Shown: positions 16,992 to 27,464 of the stretch, in pieces
How positions within the stretch are numbered: the stretch's first letter is position 1
How the letters are laid out: every line of letters begins with the position of its first letter
Origin: Leptospira fletcheri
GTDB taxonomy: Bacteria; Spirochaetota; Leptospiria; Leptospirales; Leptospiraceae
Reading direction: 5' to 3'
DNA: 64,000 nucleotides
Assembly: GCF_004769195.1 (NCBI RefSeq)
Contig: NZ_RQET01000004.1
Location: 124,001 to 188,000 of the forward strand
Notes under the pieces: generated by a model
Told to the model about the DNA's origin: nothing
Database searches by the model: none
Seen by the model: the letters and a program-made list of their open reading frames with translations, nothing else
Position numbers and translations under genes: made by a program

Positions 16992-19631
16992 CTATTCCAG
17001 ATGCCGAACCAACTTTAAAACTCTCGTTCCGGGAATCGATTCTCCGTTTTCGTGGGCGAATCTTTCGGCAAGATTTATGTCGGATTCGGATCCGGAATTC
17101 CAAGAAGGTACGTAATACATCCGATTCGTTCCTGCCGAGAGCCAAAATCGGGTCCAATCCAGAAAATCCTCTGATTTATTCCCCCAACCGCTTCCGTTTA
17201 AGGAATCCTTGGTAAAAAGGATCCGATCCGGGAGATTCCGAAAATCCATACGACGCTTCATTTTTTTAAAGGAAACCGAACCTTCTCCGCACCCCCATTC
17301 GTATTCGCGGAGTCTATTTCCGGTCTTTCCGGATGTACCCAAACTCCAGACCAGCAAAGCGGATTTGCCCGGTAGCAATCGAACCCCGTCGAAATATTCG
17401 GACCCGAAAGATTGCCAGGGAATGTGACGATTTCCCTCGACGGAAAACTTAGGAAAAGGTTCCCCGCAGGAAGGTCCCAGAATTCTTTTTGCGGAATCGT
17501 CCGCTTCCCGTTTGTCGAACCGCCGAAAAAGCTGAAACTCCGAATTCGGGTATTCCTTTTTGAGATATTCCGCCGCTTCGACTCCGGATAGATTCAAATA
17601 AATCTGTATTTTCTCCTTTTTAGAAAAGGACTCGATAGCGGTTCGTAACGCCGTCTGAGCGGTATAGCTGGAAACGCTATCCGTGCCCAATTCACGAAAT
17701 TCCGGTTCGGAATGCGAATCGGAGTCTTTGGTGAACAGATACGCCTTCTTTTCCCTAACGAAAAAGGCGACGACCGGATAGGATATCTTTTTCAAATTCG
17801 CATTTCTGATGGGATCGAATTCATCCCGAACCCGAACGGCCTCTTTGGATCGTATTTCCGACCATGTCGATTTCCAAGGCTCCCGACCGGGAGGATAGAA
17901 TCCTTTGTATTTTAAAATTCTATTATGCGTACGTATCAGAGATATCTCCGAAGGAGAATCCTCCTCCGAGATTTCGTTGTTCGTTTCCGAATGGATGAAC
18001 AAGGAGAGTAATTCCGCATTATATCCATGTCTGGTATAAAAATCGATCGCCGCAGATTCCAAATTTTTGGATCCGTAGAGCATGGGAAGGTAGTTCTTGA
18101 TTTCGTAGATCTTATCGTCGGTATGGCCCGCGGCGGAAATCTTCATCGCCTGATCCAGGAATCCCTTGATTCCACGTACGTTCGTGGATTCCCTATGGGA
18201 AAGAAAGAGACCGTTGAGTCGAATCCATTCCTCGCGATAGGAAGGATCCGAATCCTTTAAAATTCCGTACGCCTTCGTAAACTCTATGATGGCCTTTCTT
18301 AAATTATTCGTCTTGAACTGTAAAAATCCGTGCAAAAGAGTCGCAGAATATTCCACTCTTCTCCAGCCCTTGCTCTGCGCCAAAAAACTCAAATCCATAG
18401 CCATTTTAGAGGCCACTTCCGGCTCGTCTTCCGAAAGAATCTGGATGATCCGCAATCTAGGAAACAGATCGTCCTCGGTGAGATTTTTCGGAAGGGTTAC
18501 CGAATTCAAAGCGTCCACAGCTTTAAAGGGATTCTTGGATTTCCAGACCGCGACGGAAACCAGATCTTTGGCGCTATTGATCGATATCGGCTCACCCAAA
18601 AATGGATGAAGGATGCGGGAAGACCATTCCAGAAAATCGAGATTGAGATAATAGTCCAGAGCCTTCGCATGTTCTCCGGTAAGATAAGAAAGCGCTCCTA
18701 ATTTTAGATAAATGGAATTTTTATAGGAAGGAGTGATCTCGCCCTGACGATCCAAAATATAGTTCAGCACCTTTTCCGCTGACGAAAAGTCGCCGTCTAT
18801 CAGATAGTAATACGCCAACTTTTCGTAGGAATGGGAAACCATTCTGCCGCCCAGATTTTCGGACACGATTCCTATCTTACCGAAATGGATCGCGTCTCTG
18901 GGCAGGCCCAATTCGGAGAGATAATCCGAAACGCCGGAAAGGTAATGCGTCAAAAAAGGAACGTGACGCAATTCGGACTCCTCCGCAAAAGGAGCCAATA
19001 CTCGATGCAGGTTCGTGTATTCCGTATCATAGCCCGCGGCTCCCGGTTTAAAATCCGAAAGATATCCGTTTAAGCGAAGTGAGCGACAAAGGGAATAATA
19101 GTTTTTTTTCGGGGAGCATTTCAGCTTTTCCGCGGGCTTCTTGAGAAGCAAAACGTTCTTAACGGATTCGGAAAGTTGTCCCATATAAGGATCGTTTCCT
19201 TCGGGCCGCCAGTTTTTCAGGAATTTTTCCCCGCTTCCTTTTTTGGAAAAATACAGATCCTGAAAATACGACAGGAGAGCTTCCGCCAACCCTAAACTCC
19301 TGTCCTGCTTTACCAAGGACATTAGGTTTGCGAATTTTACGGAATCTTTATTTAAAAGAAGATACTCTCCGACGAACAGCGCGTATTCTGATCTCTGTCC
19401 GGGGTTCAAAGTATCCGGAATGGCGGACAAATCGCTCTCCTTATTGAAAACGACTCTTCCCCCTAAATTCAATTGGAAATTTCCAGGGCCCCCGCTCCAA
19501 CCGTCCGACGTTTTCGTTTGCGCGGCCAATGAGGAGCAGGAACAGACGACCGAAATGAAGCAGGAAAAAATGATCCGCCGTGCACGGATCGGAAAACTAG
19601 AAGGAAAGATATGGAAAGAGTGCCGATACAA
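16992..19631 (-). CDS. Exported TPR protein with CHAT-like C-terminal domain
   Basis: An 879-residue protein with an N-terminal signal sequence (RRIIFSCFISVVCSCSSLAA; either signal peptidase I cleavage or a VVC lipobox). The middle (about residues 60-560) is helical and repeat-like, consistent with degenerate TPRs. The C-terminal 280 residues have the outline of a CHAT (caspase-like) domain: YPVVAFFVREKKAYLFTKDS as the first strands, SALLVWSLGTSG, and WLSAGTNRMYYVPSWNSGSE near the end, resembling the CHAT AGA..V..SLW motif. The catalytic His and Cys are not seen, so protease activity is unlikely. The assignment is by pattern and moderate at best. Confidence 0.55.
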   Translation of the reverse strand: MYRHSFHIFPSSFPIRARRIIFSCFISVVCSCSSLAAQTKTSDGWSGGPGNFQLNLGGRVVFNKESDLSAIPDTLNPGQRSEYALFVGEYLLLNKDSVKFANLMSLVKQDRSLGLAEALLSYFQDLYFSKKGSGEKFLKNWRPEGNDPYMGQLSESVKNVLLLKKPAEKLKCSPKKNYYSLCRSLRLNGYLSDFKPGAAGYDTEYTNLHRVLAPFAEESELRHVPFLTHYLSGVSDYLSELGLPRDAIHFGKIGIVSENLGGRMVSHSYEKLAYYYLIDGDFSSAEKVLNYILDRQGEITPSYKNSIYLKLGALSYLTGEHAKALDYYLNLDFLEWSSRILHPFLGEPISINSAKDLVSVAVWKSKNPFKAVDALNSVTLPKNLTEDDLFPRLRIIQILSEDEPEVASKMAMDLSFLAQSKGWRRVEYSATLLHGFLQFKTNNLRKAIIEFTKAYGILKDSDPSYREEWIRLNGLFLSHRESTNVRGIKGFLDQAMKISAAGHTDDKIYEIKNYLPMLYGSKNLESAAIDFYTRHGYNAELLSLFIHSETNNEISEEDSPSEISLIRTHNRILKYKGFYPPGREPWKSTWSEIRSKEAVRVRDEFDPIRNANLKKISYPVVAFFVREKKAYLFTKDSDSHSEPEFRELGTDSVSSYTAQTALRTAIESFSKKEKIQIYLNLSGVEAAEYLKKEYPNSEFQLFRRFDKREADDSAKRILGPSCGEPFPKFSVEGNRHIPWQSFGSEYFDGVRLLPGKSALLVWSLGTSGKTGNRLREYEWGCGEGSVSFKKMKRRMDFRNLPDRILFTKDSLNGSGWGNKSEDFLDWTRFWLSAGTNRMYYVPSWNSGSESDINLAERFAHENGESIPGTRVLKLVRHLE

Positions 19632-19660
19632 AGAAGTTCGTTTCCTCGGCCTCGCGGCTT

Positions 19661-20662
19661 TCAGAGTCCTTCTCTCTTGAGATCTCGACTCATGAGATCC
19701 CTAACAACATCCTTCGGATTCTTATGTTCGTAAAGCATTTTATACACTTCGGTCGTGATCGCCATTTCGATTCCTAACTTTTTGGACAGTTCGTACGCGC
19801 TCTTGGAAGTTTTCACTCCTTCTGCGACTTCGTTCATCCCTCCTAAAATCGAATCCAAACCTTCGCCCTTTCCTAACCGGAATCCCACGGTTCTGTTTCG
19901 GGACGCATCCCCACAGCAAGTCAAAATCAGATCCCCCATCCCGGAAGGTCCCAAAAAGGTGAGAGGATCCGCTCCCAACTTTATCCCAAGCCTGGAAATT
20001 TCCGTCAGACCTCTCGTGATCAGTGCGGCTCTGGTATTCTGTCCGAACCCCAATCCGTCGCTCACCCCTGCTGCGATAGCGATCACGTTCTTCAAGGAAC
20101 CTCCTACCTCCACTCCGATCACATCGGGCGTCCAGTAGGTTCTAAAATAAGTGAAACTAAAGATTTCCTGCACTTTACGCGCCGTCGCTTCGTTTTTGGA
20201 AGCGATGCTCACTATGGTAGGAACCCTTCTCACGATCTCCTTTGCGAAGCTCGGTCCCGACAGATAAGAAAGCTGGCTATGAAATTTTCCCGGAAGTTCC
20301 GCTTCGAAAATTTCGGAAACCAATCTAAGGCTTCCGTTTTCGATCCCTTTGCTCGCGGAGACGATGGGGGCTTTTACCGGTAGATAGGATTTGATCTCTC
20401 GTAAAATATCCGTGATTACGTGGGAAGGAGGAGCGGAGACGATCATGTCTTTATTCTTAACAGCATCCTCCAGATTTTGACTTGCCCTTAGGTTTTCCGG
20501 CAATTCGATTCCGGGAAGGTATTTTTCGTTGCGGTGATTTTCATTCATTTCCCGGATGAGATCCGGGTTTCTGGCCCAAAGAGTGACCTCGTACCCCTTA
20601 TCCGCGAGCAAAGCACCTAAGGAAGTTCCAAAACTTCCCGATCCGATCACCCCGATTTGCAT
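19661..20662 (-). CDS. gpsA: Glycerol-3-phosphate dehydrogenase [NAD(P)+]
   Basis: Makes sn-glycerol 3-phosphate from dihydroxyacetone phosphate for phospholipid synthesis. The 333-residue product starts with the dinucleotide motif [13 protein letters not shown]. It has [17 protein letters not shown], the [11 protein letters not shown] segment, the catalytic Lys in [13 protein letters not shown], and the substrate loop [12 protein letters not shown]. The ATG at 20662 is preferred over an upstream TTG because AAGGAAA lies seven bases before it. It follows the TPR/CHAT-like gene's strand and ends just before that gene's 5' end; a link is not obvious. Confidence 0.93.
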   Translation of the reverse strand: MQIGVIGSGSFGTSLGALLADKGYEVTLWARNPDLIREMNENHRNEKYLPGIELPENLRASQNLEDAVKNKDMIVSAPPSHVITDILREIKSYLPVKAPIVSASKGIENGSLRLVSEIFEAELPGKFHSQLSYLSGPSFAKEIVRRVPTIVSIASKNEATARKVQEIFSFTYFRTYWTPDVIGVEVGGSLKNVIAIAAGVSDGLGFGQNTRAALITRGLTEISRLGIKLGADPLTFLGPSGMGDLILTCCGDASRNRTVGFRLGKGEGLDSILGGMNEVAEGVKTSKSAYELSKKLGIEMAITTEVYKMLYEHKNPKDVVRDLMSRDLKREGL

Positions 20663-20832
20663 CCTGCTTTCCTTTTCCCCCTCCGTCAATCCGGAGAAAC
20701 GACGATCCTCGACCGGAAACGGGTTGCCTACAAGAAAAAAAGGAGGTTCGAATTTCGTCCGATATCCGAAATTCCGTAAATTCGGGAAATGAGTTTACCG
20801 CCGGAATCAGAAACGCTATCCTTGGCCTTCCC

Positions 20833-21525
20833 ATGCTGGACTTGCGGAAACTTCCGGGATTTAATCTCTGGGATTTTTTATCCGGGAACGTTTCCCGCAG
20901 TGAAAACCCGACCAAAAGTAATTATCGAATCGCCATCCTTCTCCATTCCTTGAACAAAGTCCTTCGCAAAAAAGTGGTGGAAGGAAGGGAAGATTTAGAG
21001 TCCCTGATTTTGGATGCCGGAAGCGGCATTCTACTTCTATCAGGCCATTATTGCATCAAAGGATTGACCTGGTCCAAGTTGCTTCGGACCGATTATGTGA
21101 AATTCAAACTTTCTCTAAGACCGGTACGTGTGGAAGGAAACAAAGTCATCTTCCGCATCGAATCGTTTCGTTTGTACGACCACAGCCCTCGATCCTTCGA
21201 TCCGATCCGTTTTTTCTCCAAAGTCTTTAAATTCCACAGGAGGCTGATCCTCGAAGAAATCGTACGGGAAATTCCTGAAATTCTATCGCTTACCGAAATC
21301 GGAAACGAAGTTCGGATAGATTTGAATTACTTTCTGGCCGAAATCCCGGAAGTAGCGGGGAAGATTTCGGTGCAGAAGGTGATCCCGGAAAAGGGCAACG
21401 TATTTTTATTCGTGCGATCCAATACCATCCTGAAACCCTTACTCGATTTTTTCGGACCGGATTATCTAAGGATAGAACCCATCTCCGAAAACGAAGACAG
21501 CCTATTGATGCTTTGGCGGGACTAA
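20833..21525 (+). CDS. Hypothetical 230-residue protein
   Basis: A coding frame with no recognised family. The product (MLDLRKLPGFNLWDFLSG onward) is basic, has no signal peptide, and alternates hydrophobic beta-like segments (LILDAGSGILLLSGHYCIKG, KVIFRIESFRLYDH) with charged helices. The overall look is of a small beta-barrel or lipid-associated fold, but this is impression only. It precedes the metallophosphoesterase-nucleotidyltransferase-recG cluster on the same strand, separated by about 180 bases, so it may be its own unit. The ribosome site at 20833 is weak. Confidence 0.55.
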   Translation: MLDLRKLPGFNLWDFLSGNVSRSENPTKSNYRIAILLHSLNKVLRKKVVEGREDLESLILDAGSGILLLSGHYCIKGLTWSKLLRTDYVKFKLSLRPVRVEGNKVIFRIESFRLYDHSPRSFDPIRFFSKVFKFHRRLILEEIVREIPEILSLTEIGNEVRIDLNYFLAEIPEVAGKISVQKVIPEKGNVFLFVRSNTILKPLLDFFGPDYLRIEPISENEDSLLMLWRD

Positions 21526-21708
21526 ACATTTTTTGGACGAAAGTTTTTTCAAAATTTTAATCTCTATTCCGATACTCCGACAAAAAAGTTGCCTTTGAAA
21601 AACCAGGTTTCTGATTGGACATTCTTCGACCGGTTTGGAGAATTAGTTCGATTGCGGTTTGAACAGCGTTCGTTCTTCCGTCTTACCGTGCTATAGGAAA
21701 GAATCTTA

Positions 21709-22707
<999 letters not shown>

Positions 22708-22711
22708 TGAA

Positions 22712-23389
22712 ATGACTCTTCCAGGTTTTAATGACAACCCTACGATCCAGAAATTCATCGGCCTAAAAAAATTTTTTAGGTCTCACGAAACTCGTATTTC
22801 CAGGGAGAGAATCGAGGATTTCAAGAAATTCTCGAAGCTAATCAATTACGGTGGAGACGAAGTGGCCTTCGACATATTAGGTTCACTTAACTTCGGTCAG
22901 GCGACGGCCGATTCCGATACGGATATCGTCATGTACACCCGTTGCGAAGACGGAAAAATGGGGGAATGTGGGCTGGAAAATTGCTACAAAATTTCCCTAT
23001 TCAAACACATGTTCCTGAACCTTGTGACCTTCGAACACAACTCCCACGCCTACAAATTGGAAATCGTGGATTGCATCAATCTGAACCAGCTCGAAAAAGA
23101 CATCCGAGAAAACAACGAATCGTCTGCCCTTCTGATCCGCTTCTGTTTTTATAGGTCCATTTGCAGAGGAGTCAATCGCAAGCTTCTCCATCGTTACGAA
23201 AACCTGATATCGGAGAGACTTCCTCTTTGGGAAAGCATCACCAAATCCGTGGAGGAATGCTTCGACGGGATCATCGTTTCCTCCCAGCATACTTATTCCT
23301 TCCATAAGTACGCGGGACGTTTGGAGGAGAAAGGGATCAAATTACCAGGCTCCATGGCCGCCAAAATCAAGGACTACCTGAAGCAATGA
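22712..23389 (+). CDS. Pol-beta-superfamily nucleotidyltransferase-like protein
   Basis: A 225-residue protein with the nucleotidyltransferase signature GS...DxD: Gly57-Ser58 in LGSLNFGQATADSDTDIVMY, with Asp69 and Asp71 as likely metal ligands. The YKLEIVD segment at about residue 122 could supply the third carboxylate. A small Cys cluster (CEDGKMGECGLENC) lies between. The C-terminal half is helical. It sits between a metallophosphoesterase (five-base gap) and a zinc-ribbon membrane protein (four-base ATGA overlap), so translation is probably coupled. It could transfer a nucleotide to RNA, protein or a small molecule; nothing here decides which. Confidence 0.65.
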   Translation: MTLPGFNDNPTIQKFIGLKKFFRSHETRISRERIEDFKKFSKLINYGGDEVAFDILGSLNFGQATADSDTDIVMYTRCEDGKMGECGLENCYKISLFKHMFLNLVTFEHNSHAYKLEIVDCINLNQLEKDIRENNESSALLIRFCFYRSICRGVNRKLLHRYENLISERLPLWESITKSVEECFDGIIVSSQHTYSFHKYAGRLEEKGIKLPGSMAAKIKDYLKQ

Positions 23390-23787
23390 TCACGTTTCTT
23401 ACCTTAGTCGCCGCCTTAGGGGCCGCGGCGCTTTTTTTCCACGCGTTGTATACGGTGGATACGAAACGTTTGGACAGAAAAAATTCCAGATCCGGCAAGA
23501 ACGAAGGAAAAGAATACGGAAATCCGAAAAAAGTCTACGGCGGAGATTGGGATCCGAATCTTCCCAAGCCGAGACTCTGCCCGGTATGCGGACGACTTTT
23601 GGATAGGCACGAATATCTGTATGCGGTGGTTTTCGAACCTGCTTCCCCGGGAGCCAAAAGGCAAGCTCGGATTTATGGTTGCCGATATTGTTACCTAGGA
23701 TTGGATGATTCGAGCCCGCCGGCGGAAGAACCGGCGAAGGAAAACCCTCCCCCAAAACCGATCCAGGATGAAGAACTCGGCCTTTGA
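23386..23787 (+). CDS. Membrane-anchored zinc-ribbon-like protein
   Basis: A 133-residue protein with an N-terminal membrane helix (ITFLTLVAALGAAALFFHAL), a short basic linker, and two Cys pairs (CPVCG and CRYC, about 40 residues apart) that would form a zinc ribbon facing the cytoplasm or periplasm. The C-terminus is acidic and Pro-rich. The start overlaps the nucleotidyltransferase stop by four bases, and the end overlaps the recG start by 20 bases, so all four genes look like one transcript. No named family is recognised. Confidence 0.6.
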   Translation: MITFLTLVAALGAAALFFHALYTVDTKRLDRKNSRSGKNEGKEYGNPKKVYGGDWDPNLPKPRLCPVCGRLLDRHEYLYAVVFEPASPGAKRQARIYGCRYCYLGLDDSSPPAEEPAKENPPPKPIQDEELGL

Positions 23788-25888
23788 AAAAAAAACCGGC
23801 GCTGTCGGATTATCCAGTTCGATCTCTTCCCTAAAAGGAGTGGGGGCGAAAAAAGAGGAAGCTCTCGCTTCGGTCGGAATCAGGACTATCCAGGATCTTC
23901 TCCTCTGGTTTCCTAGAAAATATCTGGATCGCAATCTGACGGAGAACATACTTTTAAAACAGGGAGAGTCTGTCACCCTCATCCTGGAAATCCTAGATTC
24001 CTATTTGGCTCACGGAAAGAAAACCAGGTTAGTGGTCACTGCCAAGACGAAGAATAACGAGCCCGTAAGCCTCGTATTCTTCAAAGGGGTCCAATATTTT
24101 CGGCGCGTATTCCACACCGGTCTTTTAGTTGCAGCTACTGGACGATTGGAATATTTCCGGGGCTTTCAGTTGGTCCATCCGGATTACGAAATCCTTTCCT
24201 ACGGAGGAAATGCCGAACTGAACACGGATGATCTTCCGGAATCCATTCATGTCGGGAGAATCATTCCGTTATATCCTACGACCGAAGCTCTCCGGGAAGA
24301 ACATCTGGATTCCAGAGGCCTACGGAGATTGGTGTTTTATTCCCTCGAAATCCTGAAAGGAAAAATTCCCGAGATACTCCCCCAGGAAGTGGTGTCCGTC
24401 AGATCCTTTTTGGACCGAGAAACCGCTTTTCGGGAAATCCATTTTCCTTCGGAAGAGTCGAATCTATCCAAAGCCAGGACGAGATTCAAATATGAAGAAT
24501 TATATTATTTCAATTTACTAATAGAATATAAAAAATCTCGAAGAGCCAAAGTCCCTCGAATTCTATGGCCCTTACCCGAATCCCGATCCGCCCAGGAAGT
24601 CGTTTCGAAACTTCCTTTCAGATTGACCGGAGACCAGACGGAAAGTCTTTCTAAAATAGAGGAATGGACCCGCTCGGATACTCCCGCTGCGATCCTTTTA
24701 CAAGGAGACGTCGGTTCGGGAAAAACCTTGGTCGCACTTTTGACAGCGCTTCGTTACACAGACAATCAAGTGCAGGTTTGCATGGTAGCGCCGACGGAAA
24801 TTCTGGCGAGGCAGCATTACCAAACGGTCTTGCGTTTTTTGGGCAATATGCCCTTTCTCGGAATAGAATTGCTAGTGGGAAAAGAACCCAAAAAGATCCG
24901 GGCGGAAAAACTATACAGACTAAAAAAAGCGGAATCCTATTTCTTGATCGGAACACACAGTTTGTTCCAGGAAGATGTGGAGTTCAAGGATCTGGGTTTA
25001 GTCGTCATAGACGAACAACACAAATTCGGAGTGGAGCAAAGGGAGGCTTTAAGGGCAAAGGGGAAAAACCCTGACATTCTCGCTATGACTGCCACACCCA
25101 TACCCAGAACGTTATGCCTTACCTTGTACGGAGATTTGGAGCTGGTCACGTTAAGGCACAAACCTGCCGGAAGAAAACCGATCCAAACCCGTTGGTTTAC
25201 GGACAGCCGGAGAAGCGGAGTCTACAATTCGATCCGAAAATACGTCCAACAAGGAAGACAATGTTATATCGTTTATCCGCTAGTAGAAGAATCCGAAAAG
25301 TCGGACCTAAAATCCTGCATAGAGGCGTATGAAACGTTACAGAGAGACGTTTTCCCGGAATTCTCCGTAGGACTCTTACACGGAAGATTGGACGCCGCGG
25401 AAAAAGAGAGAGTCATGCATTCTTTCCAAAAAAACGAAATCCAAATTCTTGTCAGCACCACGGTTATCGAGGTCGGAGTAGACGTTCCGAACGCCTCCGT
25501 CATGGTAATCGAGCATTCCGATAGATTCGGGATCTCCCAACTCCATCAGTTACGCGGTCGGGTCGGAAGGGGAACGCATGAAAGTTTCTGCATCCTGTTA
25601 TCGAACTCACAGGTATCCGAGGAAGCAAAGGTAAGAATCCAGGCTCTGGTAGATTCGGAGGACGGCTTTCTACTCTCCGAAATCGATTTAAAGCTGAGAG
25701 GTCCCGGAGAATTGCTAGGATTCAGGCAAAGCGGTCTTCCCGATTTCCGAATCGCGGATTTAAGGGAAGACAAGGACTGGATCGAGATCAGCCGGGACGA
25801 CGCGAAAAAATTCGGCAGTATCGGAGATATGGAAAAAAATGAAATCTCCCACCGATTCGCGGAGGGAGCCCTTCTATTCTCCAATTGA
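23768..25888 (+). CDS. recG: ATP-dependent DNA helicase RecG
   Basis: Helicase that regresses stalled replication forks and migrates Holliday junctions. The 706-residue product has an N-terminal wedge/OB region (SSISSLKGVGAKKEEALASV; LWFPRKYLDR), Walker A GDVGSGKT near residue 313, the DEQH box in VIDEQHKFGVEQRE near 415, MTATPIPRT, and the C-terminal helicase domain with STTVIEVGVDVPNAS and QLRGRVGRG. The ATG at 23768 overlaps the preceding gene by 20 bases; earlier in-frame codons would extend a very basic, non-homologous N-terminus. It is the last gene of the cluster. Confidence 0.95.
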   Translation: MKNSAFEKKTGAVGLSSSISSLKGVGAKKEEALASVGIRTIQDLLLWFPRKYLDRNLTENILLKQGESVTLILEILDSYLAHGKKTRLVVTAKTKNNEPVSLVFFKGVQYFRRVFHTGLLVAATGRLEYFRGFQLVHPDYEILSYGGNAELNTDDLPESIHVGRIIPLYPTTEALREEHLDSRGLRRLVFYSLEILKGKIPEILPQEVVSVRSFLDRETAFREIHFPSEESNLSKARTRFKYEELYYFNLLIEYKKSRRAKVPRILWPLPESRSAQEVVSKLPFRLTGDQTESLSKIEEWTRSDTPAAILLQGDVGSGKTLVALLTALRYTDNQVQVCMVAPTEILARQHYQTVLRFLGNMPFLGIELLVGKEPKKIRAEKLYRLKKAESYFLIGTHSLFQEDVEFKDLGLVVIDEQHKFGVEQREALRAKGKNPDILAMTATPIPRTLCLTLYGDLELVTLRHKPAGRKPIQTRWFTDSRRSGVYNSIRKYVQQGRQCYIVYPLVEESEKSDLKSCIEAYETLQRDVFPEFSVGLLHGRLDAAEKERVMHSFQKNEIQILVSTTVIEVGVDVPNASVMVIEHSDRFGISQLHQLRGRVGRGTHESFCILLSNSQVSEEAKVRIQALVDSEDGFLLSEIDLKLRGPGELLGFRQSGLPDFRIADLREDKDWIEISRDDAKKFGSIGDMEKNEISHRFAEGALLFSN

Positions 25889-25935
25889 TGTCGCGTTCCG
25901 ATTTCTCGGACAAAGAGAAATACCGCGAAACGAAT

Positions 25936-26280
25936 TCAATATATATAAGGTACGATCAACTTATCGGCTTCCAAATTGCAATCGAAGCCGCCGATCTTCA
26001 GCTCGCTTAAGTTGATCAACAACGCCCGATTTGCGCAGTTGTCTACGTCCGTTTTGTTGTAGTATTTACTTTCATCCACGTTCGCCAATTGGTAGGATAC
26101 CAGGGCGATAATTGACGAGGAATTCGGACTTACGGAAGCTCCGATCACGGCGCTAGTTACGATCCGATTCTTAGCCTCGTCCCCCTTTACTTTTTCCGGA
26201 ATCGTAATCCCGACCTTATCGATCAAATAGCAATTGGCGAAAAAGAAAATCGGCAAAAGAGCCGGAAAGATACGTTTCAT
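25936..26280 (-). CDS. Small Leptospira-type lipoprotein
   Basis: A 114-residue predicted lipoprotein. The signal peptide ends at FFANC (Cys17), after MKRIFPALLPIF. The mature part contains AKNRIVTSAVIGASVSPNSS and two further Cys (VDNCANRA, GGFDCNLEAD), a pattern I associate with a Leptospira-restricted TIGR04452-like lipoprotein family, though that name is from memory. The frame is open upstream to 26418, but only the ATG at 26280 gives a signal peptide. It lies convergent to recG and divergent from the M15 peptidase gene. Function unknown. Confidence 0.65.
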   Translation of the reverse strand: MKRIFPALLPIFFFANCYLIDKVGITIPEKVKGDEAKNRIVTSAVIGASVSPNSSSIIALVSYQLANVDESKYYNKTDVDNCANRALLINLSELKIGGFDCNLEADKLIVPYIY

Positions 26281-26429
26281 CCTGGTTTTCCCTAGAAGTT
26301 TTTTTACAGAAGATTTCACATTTACGACGACTTCAATCGAATTTCCGTCCATGTCAAAAGAGCAGCCTGGAATTTTGCTCGATCTAAAATTCCTTTTCCG
26401 AGATGCCCTCCGAAGCAAAGTGGAGAAAT

Positions 26430-27221
26430 ATGCGAGTTCCCTCCCCGTTCCGTTTCTTCACTCTCTTGTTCGTTACCACGACCTGGTTATTCGTACAACC
26501 CATATTTGCGGAATCCGATACAGGTTTGTATCTGGGAATATCGCCTGTTTCCTATTTATTGGGATCTTACTCTGCCGAAAAAAATCTAGTCGTTTATAAA
26601 AATCCGGGGGACTCGCGGATTTTTTATCTGAGACAGGAAACTCTATCCGCATTTTTAAAACTGGTCGAAGCATACAAAAAAGACCATCCCGAGGAAAGGC
26701 AAATTCCGTTCCTGGTTTCTGCCTTTCGTTCGTTTAACGATCAGAAGGGGATCTGGGAGGATAAATTCACGGGAAAGCGTAAAATGCGAGAAGGGGTCCA
26801 AGGAAAGAGCCCTCTGCAGATCGTAAGCCTGATTCTGGAATATTCGAGCGCGCCGGGAACTTCCAGGCACCATTGGGGAACGGATATAGATATCAATTCC
26901 CTGGAGAATTCCTATTTCGAAAAAGGCGGTCGCGGGGATAAACTGTATCAATGGCTCCGTAAGAACGCCTCCAAATACGGGTTTTGTCAGCCGTACTCTC
27001 CTAAATCGGAACGAGGAAATAAAGGCTACGACGAGGAAAAATGGCACTGGTCTTACGCGAAGTTGGCCAACGATTTCCAAAAAGATTGGGAAAGGGAATA
27101 TAAAAAAGGCAACCTTACCCTGACGGGAAAATTTTTGGGTTCAGACGTACTTGGAGAACTGCCAATGGAATACGTCGGCTCGGTAAATCCGGAGTGTAAA
27201 TCGATCTCCGGCGGGAAATAA
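26430..27221 (+). CDS. Exported D-alanyl-D-alanine carboxypeptidase-like protein (M15B)
   Basis: A zinc peptidase of 263 residues, probably trimming peptidoglycan stem peptides. An N-terminal signal peptide (FFTLLFVTTTWLFVQPIFAES) would be cleaved after Ala. The M15B/VanY motifs are present: SRHHWGTDIDI supplies the first His and Asp ligands, and KWHWSY supplies the second zinc His. ISAFR-like sequence (LVSAFRSFNDQ) occurs at the expected place. I use the ATG at 26430, which has GGAG five bases upstream, over an ATG at 26403. It is transcribed away from the small lipoprotein gene and stands alone. Confidence 0.8.
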   Translation: MRVPSPFRFFTLLFVTTTWLFVQPIFAESDTGLYLGISPVSYLLGSYSAEKNLVVYKNPGDSRIFYLRQETLSAFLKLVEAYKKDHPEERQIPFLVSAFRSFNDQKGIWEDKFTGKRKMREGVQGKSPLQIVSLILEYSSAPGTSRHHWGTDIDINSLENSYFEKGGRGDKLYQWLRKNASKYGFCQPYSPKSERGNKGYDEEKWHWSYAKLANDFQKDWEREYKKGNLTLTGKFLGSDVLGELPMEYVGSVNPECKSISGGK

Positions 27222-27464
27222 GTACTAGCCGAATACCCGATTCCGAATTGCGTTCCTAATCTTCGATTACCGAACGTAAAAAAGTTTATTTCAATCCGTT
27301 TAATTTTCCGGCATTCTTTCGGAGAAAAATCATCCGCCGAAAAATATTCTACTTTTATAAGTTTCATAAAGATTCAAGTTTCGAGAAACCGCTCTGGGTT
27401 TGTGGAAAAAGAAATCTTCCTCGGACTTCGACGATCGGTAGTGAAGCAGAATACTCGTAGAAAA

